The notes under the pieces are model-generated. The model did not search any database and was not told the DNA's origin. It was given only the letters and a program-made list of their open reading frames with translations. From an uncultured bacterium (GTDB taxonomy: Bacteria; Cloacimonadota; Cloacimonadia; Cloacimonadales; Cloacimonadaceae), in the NCBI GenBank assembly GCA_937924555.1, contig CALDSN010000135.1, positions 1 to 13,267 on the forward strand: DNA of 13,267 nucleotides. The letters run 5' to 3'. The number at the start of each line of letters is the position of its first letter. The first letter of the stretch is position 1. Below are positions 1 through 6,450 of the stretch, piece after piece. The position numbers and the translations under genes are program-made.

Positions 1-2583
1 CATATAACATTACAGGGGCAAACCCAGAGCGGAGTCACTATAAGCAATGATCCTGATTTCGAGCTTCCTGCGATAACATTATCAGGGAATGAGATCAACA
101 ATCAAGATAGAATCTCCAATATTACCTTCCAAAATTGTGATTTACTTGGGCTTGGTGGTAAGCGGGGGGCAGCTATAGAACTGGGGTTCGGGGCAGCACC
201 AATGATTACGAATTGCACATTTGATGGTAATTGCGTAGGCAATACCAGTATCTCTGAGTTACAAACTGGTGTTGGAGTAGGCGGTGCAGTATTTATAAGC
301 GGTCGCAGAAGCTCTCAAGTCTTTAGCCCAAAATTTATCAACTGCATTTTTACCAATAACTACACACTTGAGGGGAATGGAGGAGGGGCAGTTGCGCTTT
401 ATGGGCGAGCACAGTTTTCTGGATGTGAGTTTACAAACAACAAGTCTATGGATCCTGATGGTATAGAGATTCCACGAGGTACAGATCATGGTGGGGCTGT
501 GCTTATTTATATGTCGGATCATCAGGGAGATATCGAGTTTAATAATTGCCTGTTTAACAACAATAGAGGCAGTTGCGAAGCAGATGATGTATTTGTAGCA
601 AATACTGATAGACTAAGCTCGCTAAGCTTTAACAATTGTACCTTTACAGCAGATAATCCTCCTTATAATGAAGCTAAGCCGGCTATCAAGTTCTTGACCG
701 AAGCTGGCACTTATTCAGATAATATGCACGCTCAGGTGGCTTTTACCTACAACAAATTCCTCTCATCCCACAAGGGTGCTGTTTATTTCTGTGATTATTA
801 TGGGAAGAACCGCTTAACCTTCACTGGAAATGTGGTTGCTAATAACATGAATGATGGCTATGGTTTGTACCTGTGGTATCCCGATGATTCAAGCCCGGTA
901 AGTACGGACTGCATAACACTTAGCAACAACACGTTTTCAAACATAAACGGAAGCGGGATAATCCTTTACCAATGTCCTCTCACTACTATAAACAATACTA
1001 TATTTGAGAACTGTAGCAGTAATGGTGTAAGCTGGGGGGGGTATGATCAAGAGAATCCGCATTGGGCAGGCAGAGGCTTAACCCTGAATAATTGTTTATT
1101 CAGCTTATCTTACCCTCGTTATGATACTGGAGGCAGCGTAGGTTCCCCGTTAACAGAGAATGCTGTTGATAGTGTGCAGAATATGCATCTGGATAATTTT
1201 TACAAACCAATTTGGAATAGCTCTACTATATCGCCATGCATTGATGCCGGAATAGGTGCCAATGATCCGGATACAACTCCTCCTGATATTGGTGCTCGCA
1301 GAGCAGATACACACAGAGATTGGGAATATACCTTTGAAACCCAAGTGGATCACGAAAGATGGTATTGGGTAAGCTACCCCGTGCTAAACACCAGAACCAA
1401 CGGTATGTTGCAAGCGAGTGAGTTCTTTAAGGAATTGCTTGTTAAGTATCAAGATGATAACAGCTTCTGGCATCCTACTTATCTTGATGAGATCACTTGG
1501 GTTGTGGGGGGTGATCCCGATCCGGTACATTTGCAATGGTTAGACTTAGATTGGTCACCAAATCAATACACTCATAACGTCAGCAGTCCCCAAGGCTATA
1601 AGATTAAGCTGCTCAATGATACTCCTAATACTGTAACTCTGAGAGAAAGCGGATTCAAAACACTTGATACCATGCAATTCCACATTTATGCTGATGTGGA
1701 AAACTGGATTGGCTATTTTAAGGAGGGTGCCCAACCCCCCCAACAAGCTTTCAGTAGCATATGGGATGACATTGAGCTTATCAAAGCCAAGAACTGGGGT
1801 TTACAACGAGACCCATCCACAGGGTTACTAATCGGCAAGTCGGGGGTGTTAAACTATGGAGATATGGTAATAGTGGTTACCAATAATGAGCATGACTTCC
1901 GGTGGGCTAATGGAAACGTTGTCCCTCCACACACCAAGCAACCAACAAAAAGCTTCACTTTCGATGAAAAGCAAGATTACGTCCCAGTGTATGTAAGCCT
2001 TCCTGATAGCTTGGTTGGTACAGTTAAGGAAGTTGGTTTGTATGTCGATGGAGTTTGCAAGGGTGCAGTGGTGGTTGAAGATAGCTTGGAGCAGATATCG
2101 GCTTATGTGGATAGTGCTTCGGAGCTAAGCCAAGGCAACGTGGAATTTGTGTTTAGCTACGAAGAAAGTAAAAGCCATGCCGGTGGGCTGGCATCCATAA
2201 GCTTGAATTCAAGTAGAACCCAGGTAAAACAAAGCATTACTGCCAACAAGTATACATACTTCGAAGTAAGTTTCACTGAGGAAGATATGATAAACGTGGT
2301 TCCGCTGGAGTATAATCTGGGGCAGAACTATCCCAATCCCTTTAATCCCAGCACCACCTTGTCTTATACTTTGCCGGGATCTGCAAGTGTTCATCTTGAT
2401 ATCTATAACCTAAAAGGACAATTGGTGAAAACCTTGGTTGATTCTACCCTAGAAGCCGGACATCACAGCGCAGTATGGAATGGAAAGGATATGAATAATC
2501 GCAATGTAGCCAGTGGTGTGTATCTATACCGTTTGAGTTGCCCAGATAAGACCATCACGAAGAAAATGCTACTAATGAAATAG
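1..2583 (+). CDS. Secreted beta-helix surface protein with C-terminal sorting/FlgD-like domain (5' partial)
   Basis: The frame is open from base 1, so the ATG at 202 is internal and the true start lies left of the window; 860 codons remain. Residues 1 to about 430 (window numbering) are a right-handed parallel beta-helix, shown by recurring Asn/Cys/Phe coils such as ITFQNC, NCTFDGN, NCIFTNN, GCEFTNN and NCLFNNN, and closed by the end-cap SPCIDAG...DIGA. Residues about 438-720 form a tryptophan/tyrosine-rich region (WYWVSYP, DEITWVVGG, WIGYF, WDDIELIKAKNWG, NYGDMVIVV) that I cannot assign to a named family. From about 769 there is a typical C-terminal domain: NYPNPFNPS at 776, IYNLKGQ, WNGKD, ASGVYLYR and a final KKMLLMK. 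This domain type resembles type IX secretion sorting domains and FlgD Ig-like folds. The protein is probably exported or surface-attached, but its ligand or substrate is unknown. No catalytic motif is evident. The gene contains a G8 tract (1034-1041) and a C7 tract (1735-1741). Confidence 0.88.
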   Translation, partial: HITLQGQTQSGVTISNDPDFELPAITLSGNEINNQDRISNITFQNCDLLGLGGKRGAAIELGFGAAPMITNCTFDGNCVGNTSISELQTGVGVGGAVFISGRRSSQVFSPKFINCIFTNNYTLEGNGGGAVALYGRAQFSGCEFTNNKSMDPDGIEIPRGTDHGGAVLIYMSDHQGDIEFNNCLFNNNRGSCEADDVFVANTDRLSSLSFNNCTFTADNPPYNEAKPAIKFLTEAGTYSDNMHAQVAFTYNKFLSSHKGAVYFCDYYGKNRLTFTGNVVANNMNDGYGLYLWYPDDSSPVSTDCITLSNNTFSNINGSGIILYQCPLTTINNTIFENCSSNGVSWGGYDQENPHWAGRGLTLNNCLFSLSYPRYDTGGSVGSPLTENAVDSVQNMHLDNFYKPIWNSSTISPCIDAGIGANDPDTTPPDIGARRADTHRDWEYTFETQVDHERWYWVSYPVLNTRTNGMLQASEFFKELLVKYQDDNSFWHPTYLDEITWVVGGDPDPVHLQWLDLDWSPNQYTHNVSSPQGYKIKLLNDTPNTVTLRESGFKTLDTMQFHIYADVENWIGYFKEGAQPPQQAFSSIWDDIELIKAKNWGLQRDPSTGLLIGKSGVLNYGDMVIVVTNNEHDFRWANGNVVPPHTKQPTKSFTFDEKQDYVPVYVSLPDSLVGTVKEVGLYVDGVCKGAVVVEDSLEQISAYVDSASELSQGNVEFVFSYEESKSHAGGLASISLNSSRTQVKQSITANKYTYFEVSFTEEDMINVVPLEYNLGQNYPNPFNPSTTLSYTLPGSASVHLDIYNLKGQLVKTLVDSTLEAGHHSAVWNGKDMNNRNVASGVYLYRLSCPDKTITKKMLLMK

Positions 2584-2592
2584 GTGATTAAT

Positions 2593-2615
2593 GCGGGGAG
2601 TTAACCCCTCCCCGC
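2593..2615. terminator. Intergenic 8-bp perfect hairpin, no U-tract
   Basis: GCGGGGAG (2593-2600) pairs perfectly with CTCCCCGC (2608-2615) around a 7-nt loop. It lies 10 nt after the first gene's stop and ends 16 nt before the next gene's ATG. The bases after it (GAAATATT) lack a run of T, so it is not a standard intrinsic terminator. It could attenuate transcription, mark an mRNA processing or stabilising site, or terminate weakly. The pairing is seen directly; the function is inferred. Confidence 0.5.
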
Positions 2616-2631
2616 GAAATATTGAGGAACA

Positions 2632-4998
2632 ATGAAACTGATAGATACCTTGTTAATCCTTGCCTTGTTGTTACCATGTGTTGGTAGTGCTATCATCCGA
2701 ACGGTTATACAAGATGGCAGCGGTGAGTACACTGCTGTTCAGTCTGCATTGGATGCTGCCCAACCGGGTGATACGGTATTGGTTCATCCAGGCAGATACT
2801 ACGAAAACCTGGTTATAAGCACTAACAACGTCAGCTTGATTAGCTTGGAAGCGGTTACTGATGATCCGATGTATATTGATACGACAGTCATAGACGGCAA
2901 TAGCACGGGAAGGTGCATTAGAATTATTCAGAATATTCACAATTCGTATATCCGAGGCTTCACGTTATTGAATGGGTTTTCTACCGGAGGAGGGGGAGGT
3001 ATTGCGCTTCCTACTAACACCATATCAATTTTGAAAAATCTAAACATCCATAACAACACTTCTGCACTTGGTGGTGGGATTAATATAGGTGCAGCCACTG
3101 TCACTCTATCCGGTGTACAGGTTCATGAAAATTACGCTTTACATCTTGGTGGAGGTTTGTACGCCGCTGCTGGGGGGGGGTATTTAAACACGATAACCTT
3201 CGATCCCATCAACCGCTGCTCTATCTACAACAATCGTTCAGGTTCGGGTCAGGATATCTTCATTCAGGACGCTTCCAGTGACCAAAGCATATATCTGCAA
3301 ACATTTTCTGTAGATAATCCCACCAGCTATTATGCGATATTCAAAACGCAAAACAATGCAGATTACCACATGAATATTGACATTCTGAATGCCCACCATC
3401 AGGAGATAAATAGTGATATATACATATCTCCCGATGGGGATGATGGCAACGATGGGCTTAGCCCTGCCAGCCCCTTAAAAACAATTCACGAAGGCATCTA
3501 CCGGATTGCTGCGGATAGCCTGAACCAAAAGACTGTACATCTCATGCCGGGGACATACTCCCGCACAGCTAACAATCAGGTGTTTCCTATTGCGCTGAAG
3601 AGTTGGGTTATAGTGCAGGGAAGTGGGATGGAAAACACTTTGGTTGTCGGAGAGCCCCACCCACAGATTCCTGTCAGTTACGGATCAGCCGATATTGTGT
3701 TCAAGACCTATATTGAGCCTGTTCTATCACTGTCAGACTTTTCTATCACAACTATGGGAGTAACTAATGGTAATGCGATATTAGGCGTGTGGGATGGTAG
3801 CATGAATCTAAGAAATATCTGGATTCACGATGTGAACCCTGACTACTTTCCTTCTGTGCTATTATGGCATAATAGCGATCGTGATGTTGTTTGGGATAAT
3901 GTCATTATAGAGAATGAGATTACTCCTGATGGTTTAGTTAATATTGAAGGGAGTGTTGCGGGCAGATTCACTAATTGTGTATTTAGGAATGCAACTTCTA
4001 CTTACTCCTCTACTTCAGTTTGGGCATATCCTATAGTGCAATTTCGAGGAGATAAAAACCTCACATTTGAAAACTGCGAATTCAGCAACTTAACCATGAG
4101 TGATGACAATTCTATCGCAATTGGAATCGGCGGAGTCCAGTATCCTCAACAGCAGAACAACTTCAGTTTTATTAATTGTCTCTTCAGTAACAATACCTCT
4201 CAGGGAGGGATAATGGGGGTTAGCTCCAAAAATAACCCAAACATTAGCTTCACGAATTGCACTTTTGCCGGAAATGTAAGCGACACCTATACTCTAGCGA
4301 CAAATGGTAATGTTAGTATCACCAACACCATCTTCGATAATGATAGCCCATATCAGATACAGGTTGTTCCACAGACATTAACCGGTGAGACAACAACGAT
4401 GAATATTGGCTACTCTAATATCAAAGACGGGATAGCGGGCATACAGCAAGCTTCTGGGAACATCATAAACTTCCACTCCACCAGTATTGATAGTAATCCA
4501 CTCTTTTTCGGTGGAGACGACATTCACGACCCACAATATTACAGCCTTTCTTCCGGCTCTCCGTGCATTAATACCGGAACACCGGATACTTCGGGCTTGA
4601 GCCTGTTGCCTTATGACCTTGCGGGGAACATGCGCATCTGGAACAATGTGATAGATATGGGATGCTACGAGTTTGGTGCTCCGCCTGTAGGGAATGACGA
4701 TCCCGTGGTTCCTCAGCCAAGCGGGGCAATCTTTGCCAGCAACTACCCCAATCCCTTTAACCCCGAGACCAATATCAGCTTCTTCCTGCCGGAAGCGGGC
4801 AACACCGAGCTGTGCATCTATAACCTGAAAGGGCAGGTAGTGCGCAGATTGATAAGCTCCCCCTTGGGAGCAGGCACGCACCGGGTGCTGTGGGATGGCA
4901 AAGATGAAAGCAACAGCCCTGTTGCCAGCGGGATGTATCTCTACCGGGTGCAGTGCGGTAAACATCAGTTCTGTGGCAAGATGGTATTGGCGAAGTAA
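2632..4998 (+). CDS. Secreted beta-helix surface protein with signal peptide and C-terminal sorting/FlgD-like domain
   Basis: This is a complete protein of 788 residues. The ATG at 2632 follows GAGGA (2624-2628). Residues 1-20 are a Sec signal peptide: Lys2, a hydrophobic leucine-rich core, then GSA before the likely cleavage site. Residues about 22-55 (VIQDGSGEYTAVQSALDAA, then PGDTVLVHPGRYYENLVI) are the classic first coil of pectinesterase/DUF1565-like beta-helices. A second such start, YISPDGDDGNDGLSPASPLK, appears near residue 263, so two helical units seem to be joined. The coils end at SPCINTG...DLAGNMRI...IDMGCYEF. The C-terminal domain starts near 700 (NYPNPFNPE at 704) with IYNLKGQ, LWDGKDESNSPVASGMYLYR and a final KMVLAK. 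It is likely exported and anchored or released by the same route as its upstream neighbour, with which it may be co-transcribed. No active-site residues of a known lyase or esterase are evident, so the role could be adhesion or polysaccharide binding. It has a G9 tract at 3172-3180. Confidence 0.9.
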   Translation: MKLIDTLLILALLLPCVGSAIIRTVIQDGSGEYTAVQSALDAAQPGDTVLVHPGRYYENLVISTNNVSLISLEAVTDDPMYIDTTVIDGNSTGRCIRIIQNIHNSYIRGFTLLNGFSTGGGGGIALPTNTISILKNLNIHNNTSALGGGINIGAATVTLSGVQVHENYALHLGGGLYAAAGGGYLNTITFDPINRCSIYNNRSGSGQDIFIQDASSDQSIYLQTFSVDNPTSYYAIFKTQNNADYHMNIDILNAHHQEINSDIYISPDGDDGNDGLSPASPLKTIHEGIYRIAADSLNQKTVHLMPGTYSRTANNQVFPIALKSWVIVQGSGMENTLVVGEPHPQIPVSYGSADIVFKTYIEPVLSLSDFSITTMGVTNGNAILGVWDGSMNLRNIWIHDVNPDYFPSVLLWHNSDRDVVWDNVIIENEITPDGLVNIEGSVAGRFTNCVFRNATSTYSSTSVWAYPIVQFRGDKNLTFENCEFSNLTMSDDNSIAIGIGGVQYPQQQNNFSFINCLFSNNTSQGGIMGVSSKNNPNISFTNCTFAGNVSDTYTLATNGNVSITNTIFDNDSPYQIQVVPQTLTGETTTMNIGYSNIKDGIAGIQQASGNIINFHSTSIDSNPLFFGGDDIHDPQYYSLSSGSPCINTGTPDTSGLSLLPYDLAGNMRIWNNVIDMGCYEFGAPPVGNDDPVVPQPSGAIFASNYPNPFNPETNISFFLPEAGNTELCIYNLKGQVVRRLISSPLGAGTHRVLWDGKDESNSPVASGMYLYRVQCGKHQFCGKMVLAK

Positions 4999-5058
4999 AG
5001 CATGCTTGGGGCAGACACACAGGGAAAGCCCTACCCGTCTTAACCAGTTATCAATAAA

Positions 5059-5081
5059 CTGCACATCCAAGGTGGGTGCAG
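5059..5081 (+). terminator. Possible terminator hairpin after the second surface protein gene
   Basis: CTGCAC (5059-5064) pairs with GTGCAG (5076-5081), and inside it CCA (5067-5069) pairs with TGG (5073-5075). This leaves a 2-nt bulge and an AGG loop. A pyrimidine-rich stretch follows from 5093 but there is no uninterrupted U-run directly after the stem. It lies 60 bp past the stop codon, where transcription of the surface protein genes should end before the ribosomal operon. The pairing is seen; terminator function is a weak inference. Confidence 0.35.
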
Positions 5082-5092
5082 CCCGTTGTACG

Positions 5093-5127
5093 CTCTTTCT
5101 CCCTTTTCCTCTTCCTTAGCTCCTCTT
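5093..5127 (+). other. Polypyrimidine tract
   Basis: Bases 5093-5117 are 25 consecutive pyrimidines. After A-G, eight more follow (5120-5127), so 33 of 35 bases are C or T. The tract lies between the preceding hairpin and the predicted rpsJ promoter and is unlike anything else in the window. In RNA such a C/U-rich, G-poor stretch could be a Rho loading site helping to end the surface-protein transcript; this is inference only. Confidence 0.45.
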
Positions 5128-5193
5128 ATATAACCCAACACATCGCAACATAGCCTTGTTAGTAATTGAGAGGGAATTAGCTAAAGAAAGCTA

Positions 5194-5222
5194 TTGACAG
5201 ATTTAGGCAGATAAATTCTGAT
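5194..5222 (+). promoter_or_regulatory. Candidate sigma-70-like promoter of the S10-spc operon
   Basis: TTGACA (5194-5199) matches the consensus -35 exactly. After 17 bp, TCTGAT (5217-5222) matches four of six bases of a -10. Transcription would begin near 5229, about 250 nt upstream of rpsJ. A 5-bp inverted repeat, TAGCT(6 nt)AGCTA at 5178-5193, abuts the -35 on its upstream side. This is the only good promoter candidate I found ahead of the ribosomal genes. The -10 is imperfect and promoter preferences in this phylum are poorly known. Confidence 0.5.
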
Positions 5223-5237
5223 GGCACAATAATGTAA

Positions 5238-5254
5238 ATGCGCGTAGTGCGCAT
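5238..5254. repeat. Perfect inverted repeat just downstream of the predicted promoter
   Basis: ATGCGC (5238-5243) and GCGCAT (5249-5254) are exact reverse complements around GTAGT. The centre lies about 17 nt after the predicted transcription start. It could be a protein-binding operator or the first hairpin of the leader RNA. The symmetry is seen directly; the role is unknown. Confidence 0.5.
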
Positions 5255-5303
5255 AGCACAAGCTCCATATTTTGCAGGGGCTTATAGTTCTTTAGGAGGA
5301 ACA

Positions 5304-5486
5304 ATGTTATCCTTTAACCGGGATACTCAGAACGAGTATCGCAGTGGTTTGGGAGTTATCCCGACCCGCAATTTAACACAAACTTACAGCAGTTTGTCTT
5401 CCTACTTTGGTAGCGGAGCTGTGTGCTCCTGCGTTTACCATTTTGGCGGGCAGATTGCCACAACCAGTGGAGGTTCCAGTGAGTAA
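5304..5486 (+). CDS. Possible small leader ORF ahead of rpsJ (60 aa, hypothetical)
   Basis: An ATG at 5304 is preceded by a perfect AGGAGG (5294-5299) with 4-nt spacing, one of the strongest ribosome binding sites in the window. The frame encodes 60 residues and stops at 5484-5486, overlapping the rpsJ GTG start (5479) by 8 nt. The rpsJ Shine-Dalgarno lies inside this ORF, which is the geometry of translational coupling. The product is rich in Ser, Thr, Gly and Tyr, with a Cys-Ser-Cys near residue 42. It has no signal peptide, no membrane segment, and no resemblance to a family I know. It could be a real small protein, a translated leader whose passage opens the rpsJ initiation region, or a chance ORF over a structured leader. 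The same frame has an ATG at 5238, but that one lacks a binding site and sits in a palindrome, so 5304 is preferred. Confidence 0.4.
   Translation: MLSFNRDTQNEYRSGLGVIPTRNLTQTYSSLSSYFGSGAVCSCVYHFGGQIATTSGGSSE
5319..5364 (+). promoter_or_regulatory. rpsJ leader RNA with competing stems
   Basis: GATACTC (5322-5328) pairs perfectly with GAGTATC (5334-5340) around AGAAC. Just after it, TTGGGA (5349-5354) pairs with TCCCGA (5359-5364) around GTTA, with one G-U pair. Alternatively CGGGATA (5319-5325) can pair with TATCCCG (5357-5363), which would disrupt both local hairpins. Such mutually exclusive folds are typical of switching leaders. In other bacteria the S10 operon leader is a target of autoregulation by L4, for example in E. 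coli. I do not recognise a known L4-site fold here, so a regulatory role is inferred from position and pairing only. Confidence 0.4.
5413..5432 (+). promoter_or_regulatory. Leader hairpin upstream of the rpsJ start
   Basis: GGAGC (5415-5419) and GCTCC (5425-5429) pair perfectly around TGTGT. GC/GC closing pairs (5413-5414 with 5431-5432) extend the stem across a single bulged T. It lies about 46 nt before the rpsJ GTG. Further on, CCAC (5458-5461) can pair with GTGG (5467-5470), covering the first bases of the rpsJ Shine-Dalgarno. The pairings are visible, but any regulatory effect is inferred. Confidence 0.35.
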
Positions 5487-5805
5487 CCACGACAATCGTA
5501 TCCGGATCAAATTGAAAGCATACGACCATCGTCTCTTGGATCAATCTGTAGCTGAGATCGTGAAATCTACTCGCAACACCGGTGCCAAAGTAATCGGACC
5601 CATTCCTTTGCCGACCGACCGTTCCGTTTATACGATTTTGCGTTCCCCTCACTCGGATAAGAAGAGTCAGGATCAGTTCCAGATGCTTGTTCATAAGCGT
5701 TTAATTGATATCGTGAACCCAACTCAGCAGACCACTAACGCTCTTAAGAAGCTTAGTTTGCCTGCCGGTGTTCATGTTGAGATCAAGGCAAACACGAGGA
5801 GCTAA
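5479..5805 (+). CDS. rpsJ: 30S ribosomal protein S10
   Basis: S10 is a small-subunit head protein near the A-site side and, in many bacteria, the NusE partner of NusB in transcription antitermination. The protein is 108 residues from GTG 5479 (family usually 102-105). It shows the signatures IRIKLKAYDHRLLDQS, GPIPLPT, a Ser-Pro-His stretch and the C-terminal LPAGVHVEIK. The GTG at 5479 is chosen because GGAGG (5469-5473) stands 5 nt before it and homology begins directly after. A TTG at 5407 in frame would add 24 residues unlike any S10. It is the first gene of the ribosomal operon, with rplC following 2 nt downstream. Its start overlaps the end of a small upstream ORF, and its binding site may be partly sequestered in a hairpin. 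Confidence 0.96.
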   Translation: MSNHDNRIRIKLKAYDHRLLDQSVAEIVKSTRNTGAKVIGPIPLPTDRSVYTILRSPHSDKKSQDQFQMLVHKRLIDIVNPTQQTTNALKKLSLPAGVHVEIKANTRS

Positions 5806-5807
5806 GC

Positions 5808-6440
5808 ATGATCGGATTAATCGGAAAGAAAATTGGCATGACACAGATATTCGACCCCAGTGGCAAGGTTATCCCCGTAACGGTGATAAAAGCCGGGCCC
5901 TGCAAAGTTATCTGTAAGCGTACCGAAGCCGAGAATGGCTATGAAGCATTGCAGCTTGGATACGAAGTTATCCCCGAGCGCAAGGTGACCAAGCCGTTAT
6001 TAGGTCATTTTAAGAAGTTTAATAGCGAATTGTATCGCTATATTAGAGAATTCCGTCCTTCCTATGGACAGGAGATAACAGAGATCAACATCGGTGATGT
6101 GTTAAAAGCCGATATGTTCGAAGAAAACGAGCCTGTAAGTGTCTCCTCAAAGTCCAAGGGTAGAGGCTATACCGGTGTGATGAAGCGTCATGGTTTTGGC
6201 GGTTTCATATCCACACACGGCAGCCATGAATCCTTCCGTGGTGGTGGATCAATTGGTCAGTGCGCCCAGCCTTCCCGCGTTTTCAAAGGCGTGAAGATGG
6301 CAGGTCAGCATGGCAATGCAAGGGTTACCGTGCGTCACCTAACCGTAGTGAAAGTGGATGCCGAAAATGGACTGATCATGATTAAGGGCGCCGTACCCGG
6401 TCACCGTAATTCATTGGTCACCATTCATAAGGAACAATAG
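5808..6440 (+). CDS. rplC: 50S ribosomal protein L3
   Basis: L3 binds domain VI of 23S rRNA early in 50S assembly, and its loop reaches towards the peptidyl transferase centre. The protein is 210 residues, the usual length. It starts with MIGLIGKKIGMTQIF and carries the core KSKGRGYTGVMKRHGF, then HGSHESFRGGGSIGQCAQPS and RVFKGVKMAGQHGNARVTV. Gln151 in SIGQ aligns with the glutamine that PrmB methylates in E. coli; whether it is modified here is unknown. ATG 5808 follows AGGAG (5797-5801), which lies inside the end of rpsJ. Confidence 0.98.
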   Translation: MIGLIGKKIGMTQIFDPSGKVIPVTVIKAGPCKVICKRTEAENGYEALQLGYEVIPERKVTKPLLGHFKKFNSELYRYIREFRPSYGQEITEINIGDVLKADMFEENEPVSVSSKSKGRGYTGVMKRHGFGGFISTHGSHESFRGGGSIGQCAQPSRVFKGVKMAGQHGNARVTVRHLTVVKVDAENGLIMIKGAVPGHRNSLVTIHKEQ

Positions 6441-6450
6441 GTGGTAACAG

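Noticed and set aside
2632..2692. Possible lipoprotein signal (LLPC) in the second surface protein
   Set aside because: Proline before the cysteine does not fit a standard lipobox. GSA a few residues later fits signal peptidase I.
1..4998. CRISPR array or tandem repeat in the repetitive surface genes
   Set aside because: The repetition is at protein level (beta-helix coils) with varied DNA and no regular spacer units.
4378..5070. Antisense ORF of 230 codons under the second surface gene
   Set aside because: It overlaps a well-supported domain-bearing gene. The high GC of that stretch reduces stops on the other strand, and I see no binding site or recognisable motif.
4895..5119. + strand ORF of 74 codons overlapping the end of the second surface gene
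   Set aside because: It sits out of frame in the conserved sorting domain and has no supporting binding site.
4999..5303. tRNA or other structured RNA gene in the spacer
   Set aside because: I found no acceptor/T-arm pattern, and the only pairings are short hairpins.
5407..5478. 24-residue N-terminal extension of S10 from a TTG at 5407
   Set aside because: S10 homology starts right after the GTG at 5479, which has a good GGAGG. The extension is unlike the family.
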